Shown piece by piece: positions 12,488 through 23,735 of a stretch of DNA of 64,000 nt. The notes beneath the pieces are model-generated. The model was given only the letters and a program-made list of their open reading frames with translations, had not been told where the DNA came from and searched no databases. The translations under genes were made by a program, and so were the position numbers. The DNA comes from Puccinia triticina (lineage: Eukaryota; Basidiomycota; Pucciniomycetes; Pucciniales; Pucciniaceae). The stretch lies in assembly GCF_026914185.1 (NCBI RefSeq), contig NC_070558.1:9061501-9125500 (forward strand). Reading direction: 5' to 3'. Positions within the stretch are counted from its first letter, which is position 1, and each line of letters starts with the position of its first letter.

Positions 12488-14028
12488 ATGCAGAACCAAC
12501 ATAAAACCGAGCCTCCGCAGCTCAACACCCGGGATCCTAGTGTCAACGTTAGCGGACCCAACAAGCGATCTGCAGACCATGGAGATGAAGAGTAAGCAAT
12601 ATTTTCCTTCCTCCTTGACATTATTGCTGGTTTATGAGCAGGTGGTCAATGCTGTTGGCCTGAGCATCCATTCAGGCCCGGTTGACCACCGTGTATGCTC
12701 AGTCTATTGGAGGAGGGTTGCTGCAGGATTGGTGCTGTTGGACTGAGCATCTATTCAGACCCGGCCCTTTCCCGCAAATATTTTTTCTCTGTATACCTAT
12801 GTCTTTCTCAAGATGCCAAGGCTTGACTAACTTGTATCAAAACAGGAACTCATCCCGCAAAAGGGTGCGCCTGGGGAAAAACGTTAAGCGATGGGCGTTG
12901 AAGAAAGCAATTGCTGTTTCCCCGTTTCAAGCATCCGCCTCCACTAGTGAGACTCCAGAACAAGTCAATAACGAAAACATTCCTCCTCCTGATCCCAACA
13001 ACAACGATAACGACAACAACAACAACAACGACAACAACACTACCGAACACATCTACTTCTACCTTGTGCCCCCTAGCCGCCAGGAAGACCTCCAACCCTC
13101 AGAACCAATCACCAGCAATGAAACGCTACAACAGTATCATCACTTCACTCACGGAACGTGCATTGCCTCGCCTCGCGGTCAGCCGGCATTCTGCAAGGTC
13201 AAATATGTCCCTTTTGATTCAATGTCTCCAGAAGAGATTCAAGGTTGGGAGAAACTAGTCTGTCACTTCTTTGACAGGATGCATTATGTTGAGCGGGTGA
13301 AAAACAACGGGCCTCAAATGGAAGGATGGATGTGTGCTGATGGATGGCGTAAGGGATGTAAGAAAGAGTTGTTTGGACGTTATTGCTCTGTTGGTAAACT
13401 CCGCAAGATGATGATCCTGGCCAAGTACGATCCTAAAGATGAGGCAACCTCAATCAAAGAAGCAGGTGATTTCATCTCACTCCAGCTCCAACACCTTGCC
13501 CCTGGCGTCTTTGAATCGTACCGCAAAACCCTCATTGAGAACAACTTGCCATCCATGTCTCACATGGAGTATCCTATGCCTTGCGATGCTCTCGACTTCG
13601 CCTCTTTTCTCACCTTCACCATGTACAACTTCCACAACGGACCCCACGTTGACACCGATGCCAACCATTGGACTCTTGTTTGCTGGATTCCCATCTTCAA
13701 CCCAAGGACCGCCTCAGAAGACGACCCAATTTTGGCTGATGAAGGGTTTGATATGGTAGGAGGTCAATTCACATTTAGGAATTTTCAGCTTTGCTTGGAC
13801 TTGCACCATGTTTTGGGTGTTACTCTCTGTGTTTTCAGGTCCAGGGATCACATACACCAGACTCTTCCTGGAGCTTCTCCATCAGACAAGTACACTCGTA
13901 TAGGTTTCTCTTGTCAAATGTCTGAAGCTATGTCTAATGCTGTAGTTGCTTACATTAATTGCACCGCTCCCTCCCTTGAAGTGGCCGGCCAACAAAAACA
14001 AATAGAAAATGCTCAGAAGAAGTTGTAG
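12488..14028 (+). CDS. Tet/JBP-like 2OG-Fe(II) oxygenase domain protein, 428 aa
   Basis: Exon 1 (12488-12591) and exon 2 (12846-14028) join through a GTAAGC..ACAG intron to give 428 residues. After a basic segment (RKRVRLGKNVKR) and an Asn/Asp low-complexity stretch comes a double-stranded beta-helix domain. The metal motif HxD is visible in NGPHVDTDAN. The distal histidine and 2-oxoglutarate-binding arginine are in DHIHQTLPG and YTRIGFS. This layout matches the Tet-like 2OG-Fe(II) oxygenases that are greatly expanded in rusts and mushrooms and often travel with KDZ transposons; family members oxidise 5-methylcytosine. All catalytic residues appear present and there is no frame break. A KDZ transposase is not visible nearby. 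Activity and substrate are inferred from the family. Confidence 0.8.
12636..12768 (+). repeat. Imperfect direct repeats inside the TET-like gene's intron
   Basis: Two copies of about 40 bp sharing GCTGTTGG.CTGAGCATC.ATTCAG.CCCGG start near 12647 and 12736. The first copy is also bounded by GGTCAA/TTGACC inverted ends. A small repeat in the intron, origin unknown. Confidence 0.6.
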
Positions 14029-15412
14029 TCTGCTCATATTTTCTGACTGCTTAATTCTCCTTTCTTTAATTTTATCTCTTTGCTTGCCTTTTTACGTCTT
14101 CAAATTAAATTTTACTTGAGCTTCTTGTTCCCCAAATTTTTGATTTGATATCTAGCTTTCCAGACAAAACTTACACATGCCTTTGCTCATTTTATTTTGA
14201 CACATTTCAAAGTAAGTCCAAATGTGAGGCTACCAGAACTGTTTAACAGTCTAAAATGGACTTTAATCTACCAATTGGATTCAATACTGAAAAGTTATTT
14301 GTCTCCAAACAAAAACATATTTACAGACAAACCAATCTTTTGCATCTAATCTTCAGAAGAAACTTCAAATAACCCTTTCAATCTTCCAAAAAATTGAAAT
14401 GGGAATCATGAGACACTCACTCTGGTCCATCACTTGCTCTAACTTCCATTTGAAAGCAGAGGTTATATTTGCAAATCAAATGGATGTGGTAGCTCTTACG
14501 GAGGCAGATTTGCAGCCAATGTTGTCTAAAATCCCTGCATGCCTTATTGGGGGGCATGAAAGATTTCATTTTCATGAGGTCAAACATGAGAAGGAATTAT
14601 ATTGTTGATAAGAAATGTGCCTTAAAACCATTACACCCAAATTCCAATTCACAGATAATAGATATGCAGAGAATTTGATTTGTGAGAGGAGGTGCCCACC
14701 CAGAGTATCTTGGCTTGATAATTCCTTCCTATGGAAAGCAAATAAATTCCTCACATTGAACAAGTCTAACTCTATCAGTCTTTATCTCCACTTGAGGGTG
14801 TGTGGATATCAAAATCTAATTTGAGTCTTACTTGCAAAAAGAGACTCCTCAAGTTCCACAATAATTTCCTCCTGGTTGCACCTGAATGTAAACTATGTTC
14901 CAAACCATACCTGAAGATGAATTGGAATATAATCTATATTACCTCAATCCTTGCAAATTTCTCTCATTGAAATTTTTGAATTCAAGAACTCACATCTTGT
15001 AAGACATGTACAAAGGGATAGGGCTTTAATTTGGATTGGTATTGTTGATGTGATCTTAAAGTGAATCAAACCAATCCAGTTGAAACAATTGTTATCATAT
15101 CTAAAAATAGGTCTTTTTTTGCATCTAATAAATCATTTCTCATCACTGAACTATAATCTATTTCGTATAATATTTCTGCATATGCTGTAGGTTTGGGGCT
15201 GAAGATAGTGTTGCAATGAACATTGGGAAAGTCCAAAATATACACATAACATTATTCCCAACTGTTCTTGCAATACAAGTTTTCCATGATAAGTAGGATA
15301 TGACATCCGTTTGACGTTGACAACACATGAGGATGATGAATGATTTATATATCAACCCAAGTTACACATAACATCATACTGAGAACCAAATGCCTTACAA
15401 CCAACTCCATAC
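14029..15412. other. Intergenic AT-rich region
   Basis: No supported gene or repeat. Short frames on both strands have no protein-like character. Confidence 0.4.
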
Positions 15413-16273
15413 CTACTTCCTAGAAGTTACGGAAGGTTCACTCAAAAAAGTTACATGAAAGCACTTGCATGCAAGTGCCATGGAAACATCCCTGGTGCAC
15501 GTATAGGAAGGAACTTTGCCATCCAAAAGACCAGATCCCGACCAAAAAGAACCAGAAATCCACAAGATTTTTTGTTTTTCCGAGTTAAATTGATCCCCAA
15601 TCCTTTCAAAAGTGTTCCTCATAGAGAAGCAAAAACTGTTAGTTTCTCGAGGAGCTCCCGTGAAATAAATGTGAGATTGATGCGGAGGTTCAATAAAAAC
15701 CCTAGGTCTATCCGAAAGCTGCGAGTTGACAACCTCCAATCTTCCCAATCTTCCCCCTAAAGCATTATTTTAGCCTTCCACCAACCCTTGAAGATGAGCG
15801 ATCGCTTCTTGGGATGCCGACCAATTCTTCATTAATTCATTGTGGAAGACATCCTTAATGTTTTTCGCTTCAGCTTGTGAAGAAGTTATCGCCAATTTGT
15901 CTTGGCGGGCCTGAGCGGTTAAAAGGGCAATCAATTCCGCTTGAGCTTGAAGTAAAGAGGACTGATGCAAGTTATCGACTCGGAGGTTGGACAATAAGGC
16001 CAAAACATTATCTTCTTGCTGATTGACTGCACCAGTTTCTCCAGAATGGCCTTGTTGAGGAGCTGGTTGAGGCAAAAAAGTAGGGATAGGTCGGGGCGAA
16101 AAGGTCAAAAAAGAAGGGGAAGTGTGATTGATCGGCGAGGGAGAGCTGGTTGCAAAGAATGAAGACTGTCCAACAGGGACCGGAATCGGAAGAGTAGGTG
16201 GAGAAGGACAAGGAGTATGTCAAGGAGAGTTTTGGAGAGGTGTCATAGGTGCGATTTCAGAGTTATCAGACAT
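15413..16273 (-). pseudogene. Truncated Ty3/gypsy-type gag fragment
   Basis: Reading leftward from ATG at 16273, 35 bp inside the 5' LTR, the frame begins MSDNSEIAPM and continues in one frame to about 15770, apart from one TGA at 16222-16220 where CGA is expected. A second segment (15748-15413) in another frame contains MRNTFERIGDQF..EQK-type sequence, the capsid pattern of Ty3/gypsy gag (R..F....EQKI.W..S...G.A..W). The rest of gag and all of pol are missing to the left. So this is a 5'-terminal remnant of a retroelement in minus orientation. The frameshift and stop show it is dead. A solo LTR of the same family sits at 33431-33916. Confidence 0.7.
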
Positions 16274-16308
16274 AGTTATGAGAAAAAAAATGATGATTGA
16301 GATATAAC

Positions 16309-16758
16309 TGTGAGGTCTACCCTACTACTCAGTTTGCTATGTGGCTTTGAAACTTATCCAAGAGGATAGTTCACCATATGCTTGAGTAATAGATTAGACC
16401 ATTCACAATGATTATGATAATTGTTTATAGACTTTCTCAAGAAACAATGTTTATTCGGAAAAATGATGATAAGTAAAGTTTGTAATATAGTGACAAAGAA
16501 TATCTCGATGGGAAAAAGAGGAAAGAAGAGGATCCGAACAACCTACAAAGGTAAACAGATAAAACAGACTTTTTGGGGAATTTCCCGATGACATCACAAC
16601 AAGGTAACAAAAGGAATACATCATGATTCAACAAACACGTGAAATAAACAACCATGACAACACGGAACCGCTATCTCCGATTGTTCCTAGTCTAATGATT
16701 AGTGATTCATGCTCAAAGATTAATAAGGATTACATAATCATAAAATCAAGTCGTTACA
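16309..16758 (-). repeat. 5' LTR of the truncated retroelement
   Basis: 450 bp. Read on the minus strand it starts TGTAACGACTT and ends ACCTCACA, i.e. TG..CA ends. Both ends and internal blocks (CTACTACTCAGT.TGCTATG.GGCT, CCGATGACATCA) match the solo LTR at 33431-33916, which is in the same orientation. No target duplication is seen because the element is truncated. Confidence 0.8.
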
Positions 16759-16793
16759 GCGTGGCAGAGCGGAGCATGTGGTGCCCGGTGGTA

Positions 16794-17115
16794 CAGCAAT
16801 ATCGAGAAAGCTTGCGTTTCCCGCGGTCCAACTTTGGACCGCCAACTTGACTTCAGCCAACAGAAGAATACAGCTCTGTATCTCTCTCTCCTCTCTCCAT
16901 GCCCCCCCCCCCCAAATCTGGTCGGCCGCTGTCCCCCCCCCCCCCCCCCCCAAATCCGGTCGGCCGCTGTCCCCCCCCCCCCCCCGAATCCGGTCAGCCG
17001 CTGTCCCTCCCCCCCTCCAACCCACCCACCCACATTCTGGCCGTCCCATTTTTTTCCAGCTGCCACCTGCCGTCCACCACCCCGCCTCACTAATCGACCG
17101 GCCTATTGTGAGTGC
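16794..17115 (+). repeat. Left terminal inverted repeat with C homopolymers
   Basis: Matches the reverse complement of 33160-33979 (solo LTR removed). It contains three units of GGCCGCTGT followed by a C run (12, 19 and 15 C at 16902, 16933 and 16971) and AATC.GGTC, then an ACCCACCCACCC block. The repeat ends with CCTATTGTGAGTGC. Confidence 0.88.
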
Positions 17116-17352
17116 TTTTACTCCCTTCCCCGCCACCCTTCTGCCTTCCTATCCTTCTATCTACCGCAGATCTGACGGTCCCCCCTCCCATCACAGCAGG
17201 CGCGTAACCTAACCTAGCCGCTGTTTGATTATTCGACTGAATCTACGGAACCCTGTGAGTTCTCCCTTGGCCAGTACTCATGACAGATCTTTTCCACACC
17301 AACAAGGATACTGACCAGTCTCCAACTGCACCCGCTGAATGCAGGAATCAGA

Positions 17353-18471
17353 ATGGTATTTGTTAAATACTCGCGAGACGTCAAAGTGATCGTGGTAAAG
17401 CTTAGCCTCCGAGGACTCGCGCTCGAGGAGATCAACAACACCATTGACCACAAGGTGTCTCCAGACTTGCTCAGACGTTGGAATCGGCTGTACCGGACCA
17501 CCCGGGATGTTGTGCGCGACCCCGCCCTTTACGCCGACCGTGGCCGTCCCCTATTGTTCACCGCGGAGGAAAGAGAGTTTATATTAGCCGCGCTGGACTT
17601 AGAACCAACACTGTACTTGGATGAGATCCAATCCCACCTTGCAGCCATGACCGGGGAGCTGCACCCGCTTTCTTCTCTATCGGACGAATTGAGGAACCGG
17701 CTCAACTTTACGAAGAAAGTAGCCCGGACGGTTCACCCAAAGCAATGTCCTCACAAAAGGGCAGTTTTTACGGCCACTATTGGACCATACCCGTCAAATT
17801 ACTTTGTTTTCATTGGTGCGTCTGTTATTTTCACATCCTCACATATTCCCCACCGACGCAGCTGAAATCCCTGTTCCCAGATGAGTGTGGTGTGTCTCTT
17901 GGCACACACTCCCGCAACAAGGTGTGGGCTACCCGCGGACGTTGGACGAGTCGGATTCATTGAGAACACGATGCCACGCGCGTGTCAGTGTTGCCTGCCG
18001 TATCCCTTGACGGGATGCTCTGTGTGATGGCTCAAGAGGGGTCCATGCCGCGAGTAGACATTGAATATTTCCTGGAGGATGTCCTGGTAGGCCATATTGT
18101 TCATATTTCAAATTTCCCTTTATCCGCACAAGCTAATCAATTGTCAATATCTTGGGTTTTAGATGCCCAGCATGAATCCGTTCCCAGGCCGCAACAGTTT
18201 CCTCATCATGGACAATGCCGCGATCCATCACCGGGGTAGGATCTCCGACATATGTATGGAGAATCAGGTGTTGTTGGTGTACTTACCGCCTTATTCGCCA
18301 GATATGAATCCGATTGAGAAGGTTTTTTCTGCGCTCAAATCTCAACTGAAACAACAGCAATTACTCACGGGTACCAAGATTGACGCCGACATCATCAAGG
18401 CGTTCCTCCCCACGCTGGTGACCCCTGGCATGATGGGTAACCTCTTCAGGGGCAGTGGGTATCGAGCCTAG
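17353..18471 (+). pseudogene. Tc1/mariner (IS630-type) DDE transposase with one TGA stop
   Basis: Exons 17353-17815, 17881-18086 and 18163-18471 (introns GTGCGT..CCAG and GTAGGC..TTAG) join to 326 codons. The N-terminal 110 residues look like the helix-turn-helix/homeodomain-like region (LSLRGLALEEI, SPDLLRRWNR). The catalytic triad is complete: D in FIDECGVSLG (first D is made across the first splice junction), D in LIMDNAAIHH, and E in SPDMNPIEKVFS with PYSPD before it. One in-frame TGA at 17961-17963 interrupts the core; neighbouring residues continue in frame, and CGA preceded by T is the likely ancestor. Length and motif order fit fungal Tc1/mariner transposases. It cuts and pastes the element at TA sites when intact; this copy should be inactive unless the stop is read through. 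Confidence 0.85.
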
Positions 18472-19747
18472 GTCCCAACCGCTTGGGGTTTAATTAGTTG
18501 TCCATGTAATATATTGCCTCAGCCATATAAATTTTTTCTCTGCTATCTGTTCAGAAATACACGGGCCCAAGCGGCCAGAAATCTCAACATATGCTCTTGC
18601 CCATATTTTCCAGCGGCCTGGATCGCGCCGACGGCGCTGTGAACCAGCTCCAAATGAGCAGTGCACCAATGTGAGATTGCGGGACTTGGTGATTTACTTG
18701 GCTTTTGTTCCTTGGGGACAGACCGGGCCAAGCCGGTTCTGTCCTCCCCTGAGTCGTGTCCAAAAATAACCCGACTTGGCTGGGCCTTCATGGCCAAAAA
18801 TTGTCTTTGCTGCAACTTCTCTAAGTCGTGGAGACTTGAACATTGGTGCAGCTGGACTCCCCTTATTGGGGCGCCGCAAAACACCGAGGAGTCTAGTCCA
18901 TAACGAGTGACCAAAAAGATCATGTGTGACAAGAGAGACATATGTGTGTATTCCAAAAAGTGTGCTCCAAAACAGAACAAACAGGTATAGAGAGATAAGA
19001 ACAGGAAGATAAGCTCAAGACAAAATTGAATATAAAATGGGAAGACCGAAAGATCGGAAGAGGTGGATATGGCTGCTATGGCGCTCATTGGCAAGTAAAA
19101 AAAGGCACATGCCTCCCAAAAAAACCTTGCCAGACTCTGCAGCAATCCAACACCGTGGGAATAACTGATACAGCAGATAAGTCAGTATAGTGGGTAGGAA
19201 TAAGATCATGAGCTCCAGACATTAGCTGTCTGGGGATTGGAATGGGGAAGTTCATTGATCTCAACTCGCCCAAGTTCGTCTCAGCAAAAAAACTCCAGTG
19301 GCTGACTAGGGCAATGTTGATTAAGGCTTGTGGGTTAGGGTTGGCTCGGCCGAAGTTGCAGTGATTGAGGAAATCCTCCATCCCGAGCACACGGCCTGCG
19401 GCATTGAGTCGGCCGGGCCCTTGCTTGTGAATTACCCTAGGAGGACTGGACTCCAAAATCCAGCCGTTGAGTGAGTCAACCGGGGCGGCCCGAGGCCCAC
19501 TGGTGGGGGGGTCAGTTCTCTTGGCTGAGGTGGATCCCAAACCAGGTGCATTCTGAGCTGAGGTGGATCCCAAACCAGGTGCTTTCCAAGTGGGTGATAT
19601 TCCTTGGGTACAAGGCGGGGACTGGCGAGCGTTGAATTTGAGCCGGCTCATTGTGTGGGCCATGCCATTGGTGGCGGGGCTGCATGGGATTTTGCAAACG
19701 GGGGACCGGTTGTTCCCCCCGGACACGTACTCAATATCTGTGCTCGC

Positions 19748-20782
19748 TGTAAGACTCAAAAGGTGTCGTGAGACCCTTTTGCTGAATGGCAAAAGGTATG
19801 GATGAGGAGCAAGCTCTGCCTTTCTGTATATCAGAAAACAAGACCACCAAGGTAAGCTTGGCAATTTATTTTGTGATAGGATATGTTCGAAGATGAGATG
19901 TATAAGAGGATTGTTGTCGATGTCCGAGGTTGATGGGGTTACTGATGTATGTAGTAGGTGACGGTGACTTGATGTCTCGAGTGGGGCTTGAACCTAGGTC
20001 CTTGGCCTGGGGGTATATAAGTTCAGAAAGTGAGGGGTGATGAGGGTGAGAGGGAGCTAAGCTCAACCAGGAGTGGAACCGGGGACTGGTTACTGGTGAA
20101 AGGTGTGTGACTGAGCGGCGATATGAATTTCAAATAAAGTGTGAAAGGTATGAGAAAGTGAGTGGTGATGTGAGCTGATAACTGTGATATGGATAGATAA
20201 TATGAGTGATAAGTGAGTAGAGAATATAGACTCCCCGATGGCATGAGGCCGGGAACAACTGGCAGGCAGAGGCCTCCTTATATAGACAATGATGAGGGAA
20301 TTTAGCTCCAGGGGAGCAGCTATGAGGGAATTTGGCTGGTGAGAAAGTACAACTGAGGGAATTTAGCTAGACTATTTACAATGCGTCCCTTTGATATGCA
20401 AACAGGATCATATATATTCATACAGGGATTTTCCAAGATCAAAGATATGCAACTGGAAAACAAACATATGCAAATGAAAATAGGAGGTGAGAACTGATAA
20501 AAGGAAGGAAGAAAGGTAATTCATGTGCCGTATGCATTATGCCAAGTATGGTAGCCAAGAGTTGAGTCTGTGTGTGAACCCGCTTGGACTGGTGCGTGAA
20601 AGGGATGATTTGCGTATCTTCTGATCCGGTAGAGATATGAGAGTGGTTTCAGTGGGTGACTAGGGGTTATTTTGGTCCTAGATTCCATTTCTGATTTCCA
20701 TTTGGCCGTATCTTGAGGCGTTTTGTGAGTACACATAAAAGTTTGAATTTTTCCTTCTACAAACACAGGAATAATGACCACA
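19748..20782 (-). repeat. 3' LTR of the Ty3 element
   Basis: 1035 bp, near-identical to 30178-31212; offset between copies is exactly 10,430 bp. On the minus strand it begins TGTGGTCATTATTCC and ends GTCTTACA. Confidence 0.93.
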
Positions 20783-20793
20783 TCCTCCCCCAA
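20783..20793 (-). promoter_or_regulatory. Polypurine tract of the Ty3 element
   Basis: Minus-strand TTGGGGGAGGA abuts the TG start of the 3' LTR, the position of the plus-strand primer in LTR retroelements. Confidence 0.8.
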
Positions 20794-21865
20794 CTTATTG
20801 ACTGTCCCCAGTCAATTATGACTTATAACTGTGTTTGTTTTGAGTTTGGGGCTTGATTTGGCTTGAGAGTGTATTCTTGAGTTTATGGTTTTTGTATAGG
20901 TATTTTGTGTTTTGCGGAGAGTGAGACTTGAATTTTTGGGTTGAGGCGGAGGCGTGAACCGGTGCCCTGTTTGTTGGCTGAATTTATTTCTATTCTGAGG
21001 TTGGGGTCGAAACCGCGCGCTTGTGGTGTCTGATTTTGTTGGGTTTGGTGGGAATTGAACCCAGGTTATAGGTGGTTGGTTGTGGTTATGTCCCTTGGGG
21101 TTTGAACCGTGGTCCTGCGGTGTCCAAGCTGCTTGTCGTGGTTCCTGCACAGTCCGCAGTGCGCGCTGGTTGCCGCTATGCTTGCTCACGCGCCTCGGGT
21201 GTCGAGTAGTCATTGGGGGTACTTGGTTTGCGTGATTGGTCGCGCAGGCCTCGCTGCTGCGCCCGCAGTTGCGCTCTGCGCGTTCTGGTGACGTGTGCGT
21301 TTCTCCGATTCGGAATACGAGTCCGTGACAATCTCCTTAGGCCTGTGATATCCTTTCAGCTCGTTCGATTCCGACTTCGAGCAGCTTCTCCCTCATCCGT
21401 CATCCCCACTTCTACGACCCACTCCTCGTTTTTGGCCGCGGTGGTGCTCAATCTTTAGGTAAGTTGTCTCCTAGTCGCTTTCTTCTCATTTCTTCTTCAA
21501 TTAGAGCATCCTTTCCGAAGATTCGCCATCACTAGTACTTTCTAGTTCGTTTACGAGAGAGAACTAATTGCCCGTTCTCTTTTCTTATTCACTTTTACTT
21601 TTGCATTCGAACGAAAGACCCGACCATATGCATATCACATTTGAATGAACTCTGCCGGATCCTTGTTATGCCTAACGGAATCGTTTCGAAATCGACTCCT
21701 ATCCTCTCCTTGTCACGGGGGTCAATGGGGTCCCTGTGCAAGGAGAGTATCGTCCGCTTCAAAGCCGATCCTCAAGAGATAAAAGCGTTTCGTCTTCAGC
21801 TCTTCCGTTCCGTCTTCAGTCTGCACGCCAAGCTTTCTCTTATCGATAGCTATCTTCAGAACTTT
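20794..21865. other. Internal non-coding segment of the Ty3 element with repeated TTGAACC-type motifs
   Basis: About 1 kb without a supported gene. Degenerate copies of a GGG..TTGAACC..GGTCCT-like motif occur near 20951, 21005, 21050 and 21099 and once in each LTR. On the minus strand they read GGTTCAA.(C)CCC, resembling a tRNA B-box. The 3' part should include the promoter of the antisense gene. Confidence 0.4.
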
Positions 21866-22280
21866 ATGCCTTCCACTCGCCGTCGTTCTCAACGTGTCTC
21901 TGCTGAGGCTCCCCCCTTCGTGGTAGCTCCTGATTGTTGTTATGGCCTATAAGTTCTGCGCCACGATTCTGATCGTGATCTTTCCTTTGCTTGTTCCTCA
22001 GCCGGCTTGTAATGCTCGTCCTTCTCCTCCGACCAATAACGTACATACTTTTGCTCGTCCTTCTCCTCCTCCCTCCTCCTTACTTATTTTATCGTTTTCC
22101 CTTTTTATTTAGTCTGAGTTTGGGACCCTTGTGTCTTCGAACCGTCTCGAGATCGATACCACAGTTACTTTTGGAGCGGTTGGGGAGCCTGTTCCTAGCC
22201 AGAAGACCTCCAACGAATCGGTACGTTCGCCAGTTTCCCTTCTTCTTTTTATTTCCGTGTTTCTAACTTCTTTGTTTGTC

Positions 22281-22311
<31 letters not shown>

Positions 22312-22963
22312 CATGGATGTTGATCCTGCCACTGGTCCCCGCCATGCTGATGTGGTGCTCAACTCGGTTCGTTTTCCATCTTCCCTTTCTTTTCCTTGGA
22401 TGATACTGATCTTTTGTTATTGTTTCCAGGTCGATCGAGTTCAGGACGGGATCAATTTTTACCCCATCCGCGGTGATTGGTCCCCGGCCTGGATTAGCAA
22501 CTCCTCCATTCAAGCTCCTCCTGGCTTGGCCAGCCCGGTCTATCCGCCGGTATCCGATTCCTCCACTAGTCCTTCCAGTGTTACCTCCACTTCGCCCGCC
22601 AGTTCTCCAGCTCCAGGAGCGACTGCGGCGGCTCCGATTGTTGTCGATTCTTCTACGGAGGGGACTTCAATTGATGCTGTCATGAATGACCCGCCTCCTT
22701 ATGTGGCTGACCGTGTCGATCCTGCTGAAGCTCTTCCTCGTCCGAATTCACCCATTGAGTTTGGTCCAGTCACTGATTGGGCCACTGAAGGTCCGCCACC
22801 TGCTCCGCCGGCCGTTTCTACTCGTCTAATTAATCTTGAACTTCCCCAAATTCGCCGTACCCTCGTGGGTGACCATACTGTTCCGTTCGGTATCCAAGTC
22901 TACCAGGAAGAAGACTTGCTCGTCATTTTCAACCATATCGCCGACGACTTCATCCTTCACTGA
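21866..22963 (+). CDS. Spliced antisense gene inside the Ty3 element, 264 aa
   Basis: Five exons, 21866-21922, 22002-22040, 22113-22220, 22310-22366 and 22430-22963, are each a multiple of three and joined by phase-0 GT..AG introns, several ending in long T tracts plus CAG. The joined frame encodes 264 residues: a basic N-terminus (STRRRSQRV), a Ser/Pro/Ala/Thr-rich middle and a more ordered end (PFGIQVYQEEDLLVIFNHIADDF). After the TGA the same frame stays open for 40 more codons to TAG at 23084, so the stop may be another CGA-to-TGA change and further exons may follow. The frame is also open upstream to 21641, so the start is uncertain. Transcription runs against gag-pol. Antisense genes between pol and the 3' LTR are known in some plant Ty3 elements; function here is unknown. 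Confidence 0.65.
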
Positions 22964-23735
22964 AACCGATATCCAGCGTCCACCCTCGACAAGCTTGAAT
23001 CCCGTATCACTTTGTTTCAGAATTTCCAATGGGCGTTCACCGCCAATCGAGCGGTGTTCCTTACCACCCACGCCGGCTACTTCTAGGTATGTCTCTTTTT
23101 TTTTTTTTTGTTTCCTGACTCGAGTACTGACTGTTTCTTCTTCTTTTCGCTTTTAGACCCGGCTTCGATATCGGCGGCGAAACTGTGTCGACCTCTGAAC
23201 ATGAATCCCTTCTCCGTTCCGCCTGATTCCTTCTTCTTGAGAAACTTGTAACGCCTGAAAACCCGTCTTGTCCTCCATGTCCTGTTTGTTCCTCTTGTCG
23301 TCCTGATTGTACCTCCTGCTAAAGGCTCCAAATCCCTGCTATGTGTGTGTGTTCCCAGCTTGTCCCGAGTACCGATCCTATGTTTGATATGTCTGAAGAT
23401 TGCGAGTAAGAAATCGAGCCTGATTCATCTATTATTTACTTTTATGAGTGGGGATAATTAAAACTTGAAAATTTTGAAAAAAACTGAGACTTTGATGAGA
23501 CTTTGAGACTGATAAGAAAGAACCCCCTCCCCCAACTTCGATGGTTGTCCTCAACCAAATTGAGAATGATACTGTTACATGGTAAAAGATCCTCCCCCAA
23601 CTTGAAAAAAAAAATGAGTTTAACTTCTTCTTTTTATTTTTATTTTTCTTTTTCTTTTTATATTGTTTTCTATTCTTTTTATCTATTTTAGTTATGTTTT
23701 ACCTTCTTGATACTGTTACAACAAAGAAATATAAT
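22964..23735. other. Segment between the antisense gene and the end of pol
   Basis: Contains the possible 3' extension of the antisense gene (open to 23084, plus a possible exon after the TTTTAG at 23151-23156) and a T-rich stretch near 23628-23700 that could be a 3' end signal. No further gene supported. Confidence 0.35.

Noticed and set aside
13755..13839. Possible intron GTAGGAGG..TTTCAG in the TET-like gene
   Set aside because: The read-through sequence (GGQFTFRNFQ, then the distal His region) fits the oxygenase fold, and removing it would delete the core strands.
16738..17136. Gly-, Pro- and Arg-rich open frames on both strands over the C runs
   Set aside because: They are created by the homopolymer tracts of the left TIR and are not conserved in phase between runs; the same happens at 33123-33443.
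19866..20793. Duplicate small frames also present at 30296-31220
   Set aside because: They lie within the LTRs and are identical by duplication; no evidence that they are coding.
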